A DNA stretch of 64,000 nucleotides, taken from Rhizoctonia solani. Taxonomy: Eukaryota; Basidiomycota; Agaricomycetes; Cantharellales; Ceratobasidiaceae. The DNA is taken from NCBI RefSeq assembly GCF_016906535.1, contig NC_057380.1, forward strand, positions 868,001 through 932,000, given 5' to 3'. Below, in pieces: positions 35,901-45,354 of this stretch. Each line of letters starts with the position of its first letter. The stretch's first letter is position 1. The position numbers and the translations under genes are program-made. The notes beneath the pieces are model-generated. The model was given only the letters and a program-made list of their open reading frames with translations, searched no databases and was not told where the DNA came from.

Positions 35901-36341
35901 GGCAAGAAGGTCTGGCTGGACGGAAAAAACGTAGAACTTAGAACAAACTCCAACAAGCTGGACCCCAAATGGCTAGGACTGTTCGAAGTCGTTGAAAAAA
36001 TCTCCAGCCACGCGTACCGCCTCAAACTACCAGATACTCTGAAAATTCATGACGTATTCTACGTAGGATTACTATCCAAAGCGCATGAATCCCCAAGTCA
36101 GCCCTTTCCGGATCGTCCTCCCCCTGAAACAATAGAAGGAGAGGAGGAATATGAGGTGGAACAAATCATAGATTCCAAGAGGCAACAAGGAAGGTGGTTT
36201 TATCTGATCAAATGGAAAGGGTACGGTCCAGAAGACAACTCCTGGGAGCCAGAGGAACTGCTGGAGCACAGTCAAGAAGAAATCCGTCGCTTTAATAGAT
36301 CACAACTGAAAAAGGCTCGTGACTCCGCCAAGAGCCTTTAA
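32970..36341 (+). pseudogene. Gypsy B pol, three frame breaks in the N-terminal third
   Basis: Protease TLIDSGATSNF; single-base losses near 33327 (MTW|NNRSPLIDW), 33493 (C run before the HREYDISID segment) and 33739 (A run before the VYPLPRQDD segment). From 33774 to TAA at 36339-36341 one open frame encodes RT (VVIYLDDILIFS), RNase H (YYLETDASG, VFTDHRSLEYW), the integrase zinc finger (CPTCQANR) and core (VIDSFSKFG, QTERVN), and the chromodomain (EYEVEQIIDSKRQQGRW ... WKGYGPEDNSWEP). Confidence 0.9.
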
Positions 36342-36350
36342 GGGGGGGCA
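36336..36350 (+). other. polypurine tract of Gypsy B
   Basis: TTTAAGGGGGGGCAA directly before the 3' LTR; overlaps the pol stop codon. Confidence 0.65.
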
Positions 36351-36907
36351 ATGTTATAACCTCCTTACATATACCATTGAACTCGCATGATTTTTCTCTT
36401 ATTTTTAGTATTTTTTCCGAACCTTATACCTTATGTTTTTCGATCACGTGATCTCGGCGCTTATTGCGCCGAGATGCCGTGCCAAGGGCGCTTAGGAGTA
36501 ATCCACGCTTCTGCGCAGCCCGCAGCACGCTTCCTTTCTCACACGGACTCTTCCTTTCTCACGAACACAGACCATGTAGATAGCGTGCTCTTGTCTATAT
36601 ATACAGCAGGAAAATCGCTGGGAAACCCCAAGTTGATTTTACCTTGTCTCATATCCATTGAGGAGGCCCCAGCCAGCTAAGTAGTCGGCCCCCAGAAGTT
36701 CTGCTAACGCACCTCCCCTATTTTTACTCACCACACCTCCAGGCCTAAGGCCCCCTTGCGTTACCAGTAAATAGTTAGTCGTTGCCTTAAGCAACTTAGT
36801 CAGTAGTAGATAGCCTTACATAGTTAGATTACATAACCCTGTGTAGTAGTACGGCCACAAGCGCCCGCCTTCACCAGCGTGTACTCACCTTACAGTGGTG
36901 TACGACA
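36351..36907 (+). repeat. Gypsy B 3' LTR
   Basis: 557 bp; TCACGTGA at 36444-36451 next to the perfect palindrome CTCGGCGCTTATTGCGCCGAG minus its centre (36453-36473). Confidence 0.95.
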
Positions 36908-37164
36908 ACATGCAAGCAGCTATATGAACTTACTTCTTGGGGTAATCAATGGAATGGATTTTTATCCGTGGAAAAACCTGTTGCTCTACTCCATCAGCGC
37001 ATTTAATCACAAGTCCGTGATTCCAGGCATAGAGAAAATCATTGTCCAAAAGGTAGGCCCAAACTTTGTGCATCAGTTCACACCGGAGGTGTGTGATAAG
37101 TGATTCAGGCAGAGGCTTTCCTTCATGGTATGCTGTAATGACCTCTTGGACACAATCTGGGAGC
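36908..37164 (-). pseudogene. Plavaka-type transposase fragment trapped between Gypsy B and Gypsy C
   Basis: 257 bp, minus strand, open frame: AYHEGKPLPESL, LLDNDFLYAWNHGLVIKCADG, QQVFPRIKIHSIDYPKK, then a GTAAGT donor. In Plavaka proteins the corresponding stretch is a G-x-V-I-x-C-x-D-G ... PR-x-x-x-x-S-x-DYPEK segment, followed after an intron by CxCPxC, which is found on the other side of Gypsy B at about 30600. Contains ACATG (36908-36912) and GGAGC (37160-37164), the two flanking target duplications. Confidence 0.75.
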
Positions 37165-37703
37165 TGTCAGAGCCGACAACTACCAGAAGGTAAAACCTAA
37201 CAAGCTATTGCCTAATATAGGACTTATCAGCAAGTAGGGCCCAACAATGCTCAAGGCAAAGCCAGGAAAGGGTAGGACAAGACCTATATAAAGTAAAGTG
37301 CACTAAAGCTGTTAAGACAGCAGGGCAAGAAACCTTTGACAGGGACTGGTATGCTCTCAGGCAATACTCTTAGGTGTATGTCTTAGGGTAGGTAGGTGTG
37401 GAAGGGGATAAGAGGTCGAGTTCTGAGGCTTAAGGCTCTCAGAACCCTCCTTATATATTCAACAGAGAAGGGGAAGAGTAATTACATGTACAAACATCAT
37501 AACAAAGATAAGGTCACATGACCAGAGATAAGAAAACGAGATCACATGACTAAAGGTCATGTGATGAGATTACATAATAAGCGCTCAGCGCCTAAACAGC
37601 ATAAATATGCATATAACCATAAATCTTCATGAAAATAGCGCATATATTCACTATTTCTTCGACTTAGTGGTTTTTAAGGTGGTCACGCCTCTAGGGCATG
37701 ACA
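37165..37703 (-). repeat. Gypsy C 3' LTR
   Basis: 539 bp. Contains several CACATG/CATGTG boxes (about 37514-37566) followed by AAGCGCTCAGCGCC (37578-37592) and a TATATA region. Confidence 0.95.
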
Positions 37704-37719
37704 CTTCCCCCCCGTTAAG
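37704..37719 (-). other. polypurine tract of Gypsy C
   Basis: On the element strand TTAACGGGGGGGAAG directly before the 3' LTR. Confidence 0.65.
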
Positions 37720-40700
37720 GTCCAGCTGCCTCTGGATGTTCACGGTGAAACTTAGCCAATTTTTCAGGGGCATTGGCTAAGTGGGCCTTGGGCTCCCATG
37801 TGTTATCCTCTGGTCCATACCCTTTCCATTTAACCAAGTATTTGACTTGCCGACCCACTTTCTTGGAGTCTAGGATCCTTTCAACAGTATATTCCTCTTC
37901 TCCATCAGCTGTGACGACTGGGGGGAGTGGGACTGGATCACGGTCGTACTCGTCTACTGGCTTCTTGTGTAATAAGGCAATGTTGAAGACAGGATGGACT
38001 TTCATGGATTTAGGGAGATCCAGTTTATAGGAGTTCCTGCCAATTTTCTCCAAGACCTTATAGGGCCCCAATCGCTTATGTTCTAGCTTATGGGAAGGCC
38101 TTGAAGTTTTGATGTTGGCGCTACTCAAATAGACTTTATCACCAATTTCCAGCTTGGTTGCTTCCCTTCTGTTGAGATCATAGTATTGTGCGTTTTGTCT
38201 TGCAGCAATTTCTAAAGCAGCTTTAGCTTCAGCTTGGATCTCTTTTAGGAAGTCTGCTAGGTCATTGGCTTGAGGGACATGGCTTTCCTTGGTGTTCCCA
38301 ACTGTAAAGTCTGGGTTATAACCATAGCACATGTAGAAGGGAGAGTGTTTGGAGCCTGAGTGTTTCCCATTGTTGTATGAAAATTCTGCAAGTGGTAATG
38401 ACGCAACCCAGTCTGTTTGCCTATAGTTGATATAGTGGCGTAGGTAGATTTCCACAAACTGGTTTAAGCGTTCACTTTGTCCATCAACTTGGGGTCTGTA
38501 TGCAGTGGAGAAGTGTGGTTCTATCCCCAGCCGCTTATAGACTTGTCTTAGGAACTTTGCATTGAACTGGGGGCCTTGGTCCGAGATGGTTTTCCTGGGT
38601 AACCCATGTAACTTCCACACAAAAGATACGAAGAGATTTGCAACATCAACCGCAGTTGCATCAGAGTGCGTTGGTATGAAATGGACCATTTTGGATAAGC
38701 GGTCCACTACGGTTAATATTGCATCATATCCTTCTGAGGTGGGAAGTCCTACAATCAAGTCATACGTTATTTCCTCCCAGGGCTTATTGGGTAAATCTAT
38801 GTTTTGAAGGAGACCTTCAGGAGCCCGGTTGGAATGTTTACTACGTATGCATGAATCGCATGCTTGGACATATTTTGTTACAGACTGTTTCATCCCTGAC
38901 CAATAGTAATCCCTTGAAAGGAGGTCTAGGGTTCTGAACTGTCCTGGGTGCCCAGTGGAAGGGTTATCATGCCTGCTTTCTAAGACGGCTTTCCTGATTT
39001 CTGGCTCATTGGGAACATAGATCCGATCATGATAGTAGAGTAGGCCATTATCAATCTTCCATCCTTTAACAGGTATATCCTCTTCCAAGGATTTAAGGAT
39101 TTTGTGTACAGCTTTATCATCATGCAGAGCGTCCCTTATTAAATCATTAAGGTCACTATCTGTTTGAATGGCTGCAATAAAAAGCTCTGGGCTTATGAGC
39201 ACAGGGGTTTCACCCCCCCCTTTAACCGCAGACTTGTGGTCTTCACGGCGAGAGAGAATATCTGCTTTTCTATTCTGTGCACCCGGCCTATACACAATCC
39301 TATAGTTGTAATCTGCCAAAAATCCCATCCACCTTAACTGCCTTCGGTTCAGATCCCTTTTTGTCTGGAAGTACTCCAGATTTTTATGGTCTGTCAGTAT
39401 TTTGACAGGGATTACTGTTCCTTCCAGCAGGTGACGCCATTCCTTTAAAGCCCTTACTACTGCTAGTAACTCTTTATCAAAGATATCATAGTTTCTTTCA
39501 GCAGGTGCTAGGGATTTTGATAGGAATGCAACCGGGTGTAATTTATCATCACTGCCCTTTTGATTAAGGACAGCGCCCGTTGCAAAATCAGAGGCGTCAC
39601 ACTCAAGGAAAAACTCCTTGTATGGATCAGGTTGGATTAAAACAGGGGATTCAATTAGAGCCTGTTTGAGAGCTTTAAAAGACACTTCTTGGCGTTCACC
39701 CCACTCCCAAGGTATATTCTTTTGGAGTAATTGGTATAAGGGTTGTGCCAATTTTGAGAAGTTATGTATGAAGCGTCTATAGAAATTTATAAAGCCCAAA
39801 AACTCTTGAACCCCTTTGACAGAGCGCGGTGTTGCCCAATCAACCGCTTGAGTGATTTTCTTGGGATCTGCTTTTACTCCTTCACCATTGGCAATGACAC
39901 CAAGGTAATCTACTTCCGACGCATAGAAATTACACTTCTCCAGGTTACAATAGCATGCATTGTCTTGCAGCCTTTTCAGTACCTCTTGGAGATGTTTTGT
40001 ATGTAATTCCCTGCTTTCTGAGAATATTAGGATGTCGTCTAGATATACTACTACATAGACGTCCAGTATGTCTCTAAATATCTCATTCATGAAGTGCTGA
40101 AACGCAGCAGGAGCATTGCATAATCCAAAGGGCATGACTAGGTATTCAAACAGGCCATATTTGGTTTTAAACGCAGTCTTCCATTCATCACCTTCCTTTA
40201 TCCGGACCAAGTTATATCCGGATTTCAGGTCAATGGTGGAGAAGTGTTTTGCGCCCCTAAGTTTCTCAATGAGAGACTGTATTAGAGGTAGAGGGTACGC
40301 ATTCTTGACTGTATTTGCATTTAAGGATCTATAATCCACAACCATACGCCTTTTCCCATTTTTCTTGTTGACAAAGTGAACTGGGGAACCATATTTGGAC
40401 TTGGATGGGCGAATCAATCCTTTGTCCAATTGTTCTTTAAGGAGTTTTCTAAGTTCCTCATCATCAGATGCCTTCAAGGGGTATACCATAGCCTTAACAG
40501 GTTTATCAGGATCAATTAAATCAATCCCTAAATCAAAAGGACGGTGCGGCGGCAGTTCCGTCACCTTCATGTCCTCAGAAAATACCTCCGCAAAATTGCG
40601 CAGTTCTACTGGGATACTTTCAAGTGGAGAATCCACAGTACCTCCAGTTTCCCTAGGGATGCCTTCCAGAGGTTCAATTACCTCGACACCTCCTAAGTCT

Positions 40701-41110
40701 TCTGGTATGCCTTCAAGGTGGTTAGAAGTCCCACCGACATTTCCCAGGATAGAATTAGAAACAGAAAGACAAGTGTTGTTACAATATTGAGAATTAAAAG
40801 TGATACGCTTATTAGGCCAATCTATAGTAGGGTTGTGTAACTTGAGCCAGGACATTCCAAGGACTATGCTATGTTTACCTATATCAGCTACGTTACATTT
40901 CAGAACCTCTTTATGACTACCTAATTCTAAAGTAAATATACATTCTGAATCTACCAAACCAGAACTAATGTCTCTTCCATCAATCACTTTAAGGCGACGT
41001 GGTACAGACTTTTTTGTAGTAGGTATACCATATTGTTTGATCAAGTCCTTGTGTATAAAGCAAGATGATGCACCTGAATCAATCATAGCCCATCCAAAGA
41101 AGGGCTTCAT
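37715..41110 (-). CDS. Gypsy C pol, intact (PR-RT-RH-IN-chromodomain)
   Basis: 1131-codon open frame. Protease MIDSGASSCF near residue 10; RT with VDYRSLNANT, FSTIDLKSGYNLVR, MPFGLCNAP and VYLDDILIFS near 357; RNase H with FFLECDASDFATG and ILTDHKNLEYF; integrase zinc finger (HPGQFRTLDLLSR, CDSCIRSK) around 715-760 and core VVDRLSKM, DQGPQFNAKFL, PQVDGQSERLNQ; chromodomain near 1073-1125 (EYTVERILDSKKVG ... WKGYGPEDNTWEP). All catalytic motifs look standard. It lacks the frame breaks seen in Gypsy A and B pol, so the enzyme may still be functional. Gag lies upstream as a separate ORF. Confidence 0.95.
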   Translation of the reverse strand: MKPFFGWAMIDSGASSCFIHKDLIKQYGIPTTKKSVPRRLKVIDGRDISSGLVDSECIFTLELGSHKEVLKCNVADIGKHSIVLGMSWLKLHNPTIDWPNKRITFNSQYCNNTCLSVSNSILGNVGGTSNHLEGIPEDLGGVEVIEPLEGIPRETGGTVDSPLESIPVELRNFAEVFSEDMKVTELPPHRPFDLGIDLIDPDKPVKAMVYPLKASDDEELRKLLKEQLDKGLIRPSKSKYGSPVHFVNKKNGKRRMVVDYRSLNANTVKNAYPLPLIQSLIEKLRGAKHFSTIDLKSGYNLVRIKEGDEWKTAFKTKYGLFEYLVMPFGLCNAPAAFQHFMNEIFRDILDVYVVVYLDDILIFSESRELHTKHLQEVLKRLQDNACYCNLEKCNFYASEVDYLGVIANGEGVKADPKKITQAVDWATPRSVKGVQEFLGFINFYRRFIHNFSKLAQPLYQLLQKNIPWEWGERQEVSFKALKQALIESPVLIQPDPYKEFFLECDASDFATGAVLNQKGSDDKLHPVAFLSKSLAPAERNYDIFDKELLAVVRALKEWRHLLEGTVIPVKILTDHKNLEYFQTKRDLNRRQLRWMGFLADYNYRIVYRPGAQNRKADILSRREDHKSAVKGGGETPVLISPELFIAAIQTDSDLNDLIRDALHDDKAVHKILKSLEEDIPVKGWKIDNGLLYYHDRIYVPNEPEIRKAVLESRHDNPSTGHPGQFRTLDLLSRDYYWSGMKQSVTKYVQACDSCIRSKHSNRAPEGLLQNIDLPNKPWEEITYDLIVGLPTSEGYDAILTVVDRLSKMVHFIPTHSDATAVDVANLFVSFVWKLHGLPRKTISDQGPQFNAKFLRQVYKRLGIEPHFSTAYRPQVDGQSERLNQFVEIYLRHYINYRQTDWVASLPLAEFSYNNGKHSGSKHSPFYMCYGYNPDFTVGNTKESHVPQANDLADFLKEIQAEAKAALEIAARQNAQYYDLNRREATKLEIGDKVYLSSANIKTSRPSHKLEHKRLGPYKVLEKIGRNSYKLDLPKSMKVHPVFNIALLHKKPVDEYDRDPVPLPPVVTADGEEEYTVERILDSKKVGRQVKYLVKWKGYGPEDNTWEPKAHLANAPEKLAKFHREHPEAAGP

Positions 41111-41254
41111 TTTCTTGGTAACCTTAGGGTTGGGAACTTGTTGAACGCGAGATGCTTGAAATATATATTTAAAGGAGATATATTATTTACAGAGAAATTT
41201 CCAAGCTATCTAACAGTCCATTGTTTCCCTCTGATACACTGTTCCCATTAGTGT

Positions 41255-42590
41255 TCAGAGGTCCCCATTTTCCGACTCATCCTCAGAGATATGGGCCTCA
41301 TGGCCAGAGTAGGATTTGGAGGGGCATTGATTGGCGTAGTGTCCCCTACCTCCACATGTTGCGCATATAATGGGTTTTTTGCCTTTTGAAGAGGCAGAGT
41401 CTAAGTCCATAGGGGAAGGACCAGAATTGCGCGAGGAGGAGGAGGAGGAAGCCTTGGGGCAGGAGTGGAGGTGGCAGTGGCTGGGTGGTTATCCTTCTTG
41501 ATAGTTTTGAAGGTAACGTCCATGGTGGTGCCATCATTCCACTTAACAATTGGAACTGCAATCCCTTGGCATTTTGGCCAATTTTTTGGAGGACCCCCTT
41601 CTTGGCCTTTCCATCCACAATTGCATACACCTGTTCCCCAACAGACAGTTTATCCCTGGGCGCTCCCTGGGCTGCTGCTGACGTAGAGGTGCTGGATTTG
41701 CTTCCAGATTGGTTTGAAGAGGGGGAGGAACCCTTGTGCTGGGCCGCAAACTGCTCTAGGCGCTGATCCACCTTAAGGGCCTTCTCTGCAAGAGTTGCAA
41801 GAGTTACTGAGGCATCTGCATGGTCATAATCTTGAACCATGAGAGTTTCCTTAATTTTGTGGGACAGGCCATCATAGAACATGTCCCTGAGAGAAGGATC
41901 GTTGTAACCAAGGCCTTGAGAATAGGTCTGGAAGTCCTTGTAATAATCTTGGACTCCCTTGGTTTGCTTAAGGGTGCGCAACTTGGCGCGGAAGTTCTCA
42001 GTCCTATTTTGGACATTCCAGCGTGCATTGAATTGCAGCCAGAAGGCATCCAAATTGTGGAGCCAAGAAACAGGGTTCCCTTTTACAACGTCCTCCTCCA
42101 GGTAGGGCTCAAGCCACTCATGGGCCTTGCCATCCAGGCAGGAGATAATGAAAGCAATTTGCTCATCCACTGTTGAGCCAGGATATGAGATCCTGAGATA
42201 ATGAGATACAGCAACTCTGAAAGAGATTGCCTTATTCTTGTCAGACCCATCAAATTTGTCTGGCGTCGCAAGTTTGGGAGCCTTGGTAGCCGAGGCAAGG
42301 GAGGAACCAGAAGCAGCAGCGGTGCCTATTTTGGCAATATCAGCCCCAAGTTTTACAATCAGGGCGTCAAGGTTGGTAATGCTACTGTCATGGTTTGAGA
42401 GGGTAGCCTGAGTGGTGCCAATGTCTGTATGATGGGCAGCCGCTTGTCCTATGACCAAGGAGAGGTTTTGATTCATAGCCAGGAGGAGGTTTTTGATCTC
42501 CTGGGCCCACGCAGGTATCTCCTGGATATTGGTGGGGACAGACAGCGCATTGGGGTCGGCATGCACATAGGTAGATGGTTGGGTCGACAT
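41255..42590 (-). pseudogene. Gypsy C gag, two single-base frame breaks
   Basis: ATG at 42590 (MSTQPSTYVHADP). N-terminal region, then the retrotransposon Gag core (KFDGSDKNKAISFRVAVSHYL, WLHNLDAFWLQFNARWNVQ, KGVQDYYKDFQTY). Near 41585 one A is missing from an A run and the frame shifts; near 41457 one C is missing from a C run. In the corrected reading the C-terminus has a Ser-rich stretch, zinc knuckle CATCGGRGHYANQC and a stop at 41255-41257. Because pol and the LTRs are nearly pristine, the two breaks are suspected sequence errors. Confidence 0.85.
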
Positions 42591-42712
42591 AGTGGAGAAA
42601 AGGGGAATGGGAAAATAAGTAATGTCCTTGCTAAATAAGGCAACTTCACTACTAGTTTAGGAAAGATGGGAGGCTAGATGATTGGCCCCACTAAGCTCAC
42701 AGTTTATTCTTT

Positions 42713-42742
42713 ACGCTAATCACTGTCTCAATACCTAGCGTT
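42713..42742 (-). promoter_or_regulatory. conserved pre-gag hairpin (Gypsy C)
   Basis: On the element strand AACGCTAGGTATTGAG...TTAGCGT, ACGCTA/TAGCGT stem, about 125 nt before the gag ATG. Matches the hairpins of Gypsy A and B although the rest of the leader does not. Confidence 0.5.
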
Positions 42743-43018
42743 GAATGCTCCTTACAACTGATCAACAAGCCTTGGATGGGCGTGATACAGAGGCAGGTTT
42801 TGCACAAGCGGGTCTTTGACTGTCTGTGACGCAGAAGAAGTCGTGGCAGACTTTTGGGTGGACGTTCGCAATGCTAGCCGTGTAACAATAACCCCCTAGT
42901 GCAACAATCACCAGTTTTGATATTATCTGGTTATGCTGGATCACTGGTTCTTGATGGGTCGTGCCAGTACTAACACCCTAGTTGTCCACAAGGGTTGGTG
43001 ATGAAGAACTCAACCTAA

Positions 43019-43556
43019 TGTCAGAGCCGACAACTACCAGAAGGTAAAACCTAACAAGCTATTGCCTAATATAGGACTTATCAGCAAGTAGGGCCCAACA
43101 ATGCTCAAGGCAAAGCCAGGAAAGGGTAGGACAAGACCTATATAAAGTAAAGTGCACTAAAGCTGTTAAGACAGCAGGGCAAGAAACCTTTGACAGGGAC
43201 TGGTATGCTCTCAGGCAATACTCTTAGGTGTATGTCTTAGGGTAGGTAGGTTGGAAGGGGATAAGAGGTCGAGTTCTGAGGCTTAAGGCTCTCAGAACCC
43301 TCCTTATATATTCAACAGAGAAGGGGAAGAGTAATTACATGTACAAACATCATAACAAAGATAAGGTCACATGACCAGAGATAAGAAAACAAGATCACAT
43401 GACTAAAGGTCATGTGATGAGATTACATAATAAGCGCTCAGCGCCTAAACAGCATAAATATGCATATAACCATAAATCTTCATGAAAATAGCGCATATAT
43501 TCACTATTTCTTCGACTTAGTGGTTTTTAAGGTGGTCACGCCTCTAGGGCATGACA
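43019..43556 (-). repeat. Gypsy C 5' LTR
   Basis: 538 bp, second copy of 37165-37703. The 300-bp leader between this LTR and gag (42591-43018) is otherwise featureless apart from the hairpin. Confidence 0.95.
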
Positions 43557-44243
43557 GGAGCTGTTTGAGTCAATGTCAGTTCATTTGTACTTGTAGAACC
43601 AAAATTAGGATAGTGCTTACCAAAGGAACATGAGCTACATGGAAGCAGGTATTGGATGATGGTTTACATTGCTGGTATTTGCTCTCATTCCCAAAAAACC
43701 CATAGATTGGGTGGCCTTTGGCATTGCTAAATCCCCTTCCTAACAAAGTTCCATTGGAGCCAAACATGAAGTAAGCAACACAGCAAGGTCAAGTGCAGCT
43801 AGAGTCAGAAATTTTCAAACGCTGGACCTCACAGTGAGCATTCAGCATTGAAGGCAATGAATATATTTCATCAAAAATCTGTAGTTCAGGGCGGGATCCC
43901 AAATCTGGTTGCTTCCAGAACAATTTGAAAGGTGTGTAGTGAAACAAGGTGGTATTATTCTGGGAGAAGGCCCTATATACAATGTCTGTAAGTTTTTGTG
44001 CATGGAGCCCATGGACAGTGATATAGCATTTTGGAGCAGTTGTGTCTTTATTGGCTTGAATGCAGGCCTGTGTTTGTCAAAGGGGGGTATTTCAAGCTGA
44101 ATGGGGACGTTCTTCCAGCCTTCAGATGGTGGACAAATAGTGTTCCAGTTGTGCTCTGCCTTTGCTAGCTTCTGGTCTAAAGCACAAAAATTATAACCAA
44201 CAACATCCTTGTCATAACCCATATCTGGAGGGGTTATTACCAT
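43557..44243 (-). pseudogene. Plavaka-type transposase, N-terminal-middle part
   Basis: Two reading blocks on the minus strand. 43842-44243: MGYDKDVVGYNFCALDQKLA, GWKNVPIQLEIPPFDKH and further residues, probably with an intron. 43576-43767: GSNGTLLGRGFSNAKGHPIY and FGNESKYQQCKPSSN, matching the Plavaka segment in which K/G-x-P-x-Y is followed by a GN-x-x-K/R motif. The sequence breaks off at the GGAGC duplication of Gypsy C and continues in 36908-37164. Confidence 0.65.
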
Positions 44244-44253
44244 ATATATCCAC

Positions 44254-44640
44254 TGTCAAAGATATATAGTATATGTGATGCACAGTGATATATGAATAAT
44301 ATATATTGCTGGGGGATGTTGCACTCCCCCTGCCCCCCTAGCTGCAGGCCAATGTTAATGCCTGCAGGCAAGGTCTGAATAATATATTGTTATAGAAGAG
44401 ATTATGTCATCCCCCCCCCACCTCAAATCCATAGTAGTTTAGTATAGTATTTGATAAAGGACTGGAGGGGGGGATCATGTGACCCTGGTGGACTGTCAGT
44501 CTCTAAGTCATGAGCGCTTAGAGTAATGACAGTTCTGACTGCATATATGTGAGTATATGCGGCCTTCTAAAGACTGTGGAATATCCTATTAGTAGGTGGC
44601 TTGGTCAGGAGACATGCCAGCAAAGGCATGGGTCATGACA
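44254..44640 (-). mobile_element. possible solo LTR inside the Plavaka gene
   Basis: 387 bp that on the minus strand runs TGTCATGACC...CTTTGACA. It separates two transposase exons and contains an E-box-like TCATGTGA near GAGCGCTTAG, the same kind of module as in the three Gypsy LTRs. Flanks are similar (ATCCA left, ATCCT right) but not an exact duplication, and the boundary may be off by a base. Could instead be intron or unrelated insertion. Confidence 0.35.
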
Positions 44641-45354
44641 ATCCTGTGGACAAAAACCTGGTTGCACAAGCACATCATTGCACAGGGATTCACGGTTGTT
44701 CAGTGACTTTGAGTTTCCCATAAGCCAGTGATGTTGTTGTATATAGAAGACTGAGAGATTAGGACAGGGGTGTATAATCTCCTTGACTGAACAAACATGT
44801 CTTGGTTGGGATGGAAGAACAACAGAGTTGGACAGGGAATAATTGGCATCAGGTACTTGGAGGGGGTGTGTATTGTAAATGCAATATTGGCCAAAAAGAT
44901 CTGTTGCAGTAATGTATGCTCCTCCAGGTAGCTTGGAGGTGGTAGCAATGCCACTGGACAGAGCGTGTTCTTGCTCTTGGTGAGTAGTCTCAGTAATAGC
45001 ATTGGAAGGGGGGGTTGCATCTACTATTGCAGCAAGTGTGGAGGGCAGTCCCTCTGGCAGAGCATCAGTTTGCAATCTGAACCCTGTGTGTAGCAGTTGT
45101 GTTTGTGAGCAAGTTGTTGGACAAGTATGATTAAGGGTATTGACAGCTGGATGTGGCTTGGGTGTGGTAGCAGTTAATTTCAAGTTAGGCAGGGGGTCAA
45201 AGGTGCAATTGTTGAGTTCAGCACTGGGCATAGGTTGAGGATTGGAGGAGGTGGTATTTGATTCTTGCTCCTTTAATATAAAGATAAAATTAGCATAAAT
45301 GCAGATAGTTTTTGCTTCAGCTAGTAAATATACCTGAGTTATTTTCTTATCCAT
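44641..45354 (-). pseudogene. Plavaka-type transposase, N-terminal part
   Basis: Open frame on the minus strand with a Ser/Thr/Pro-rich linker followed by ATDLFGQYCIYNTHPLQVPD, PNLSVFYIQQHHWLMGNSKS and NDVLVQPGFCPQD. In Plavaka transposases an N-terminal F-G-x-x-R-x-Y-x-x-x-P segment, a P-N-x-x-x-F-x-x-x-x-W motif and a L-x-x-P-x-F motif occur in this order, which this matches loosely. A zinc finger expected further upstream is not recognised. The end is blurred by the insertion at 44254-44640. Confidence 0.6.

Larger units (their letters stand above)
30666..36907 (+). mobile_element. Ty3/Gypsy chromovirus 'Gypsy B'
   Basis: LTRs of 568 and 557 bp beginning TGTTATAACC and ending GTGTACGACA, with exact ACATG duplication. 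It contains a leader, gag and pol with chromodomain. It is the most frame-broken of the three Ty3 elements: four single-base deletions. It shares a leader block with Gypsy A, but its LTR is different. Confidence 0.95.
37165..43556 (-). mobile_element. Ty3/Gypsy chromovirus 'Gypsy C', minus strand, near-identical LTRs
   Basis: LTRs of 539 and 538 bp; on the element strand they begin TGTCATGCCCTAGAGGCG. The 5-bp duplication GGAGC is at 37160-37164 and 43557-43561. Only one substitution and one 1-bp indel separate the LTRs. Pol is a single open frame of 1131 codons. It has separate gag and pol ORFs and is probably the youngest insertion here. Confidence 0.95.
27991..45354 (-). mobile_element. 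Plavaka-type (CACTA-like) DNA transposon gene, cut by Gypsy B, Gypsy C and a possible solo LTR
   Basis: Pieces of one transposase-like gene appear in order on the minus strand at 44641-45354, 43557-44243, 36908-37164 and 27991-30665. Between them are two complete Ty3 elements with their own target duplications, and a possible solo LTR. The assignment rests on remembered consensus of basidiomycete Plavaka transposases: an early FGQY-type motif, a CxCPxC segment, VVDQLH...ELGVW, LAARNFEDILQ, QWHGLAKL, a TYK-H-x-GHYV-x-TI-x-x-GTTDSYSTQ segment, RVNYTSYDV, a VDRD-x-x-MRYLGGG motif and an acidic C-terminus. The extent given covers recognised coding sequence only; terminal repeats were not identified. 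Confidence 0.7.

Noticed and set aside
27991..45354. KDZ (Kyakuja-Dileera-Zisupton) transposase
   Set aside because: The order of motifs (RVNYTSYDV, VDRD-x-x-MRYLGGG, QWHGLAKL, GTTDSYSTQ) fits Plavaka-type proteins better; no CxC2-type cysteine cluster was recognised.
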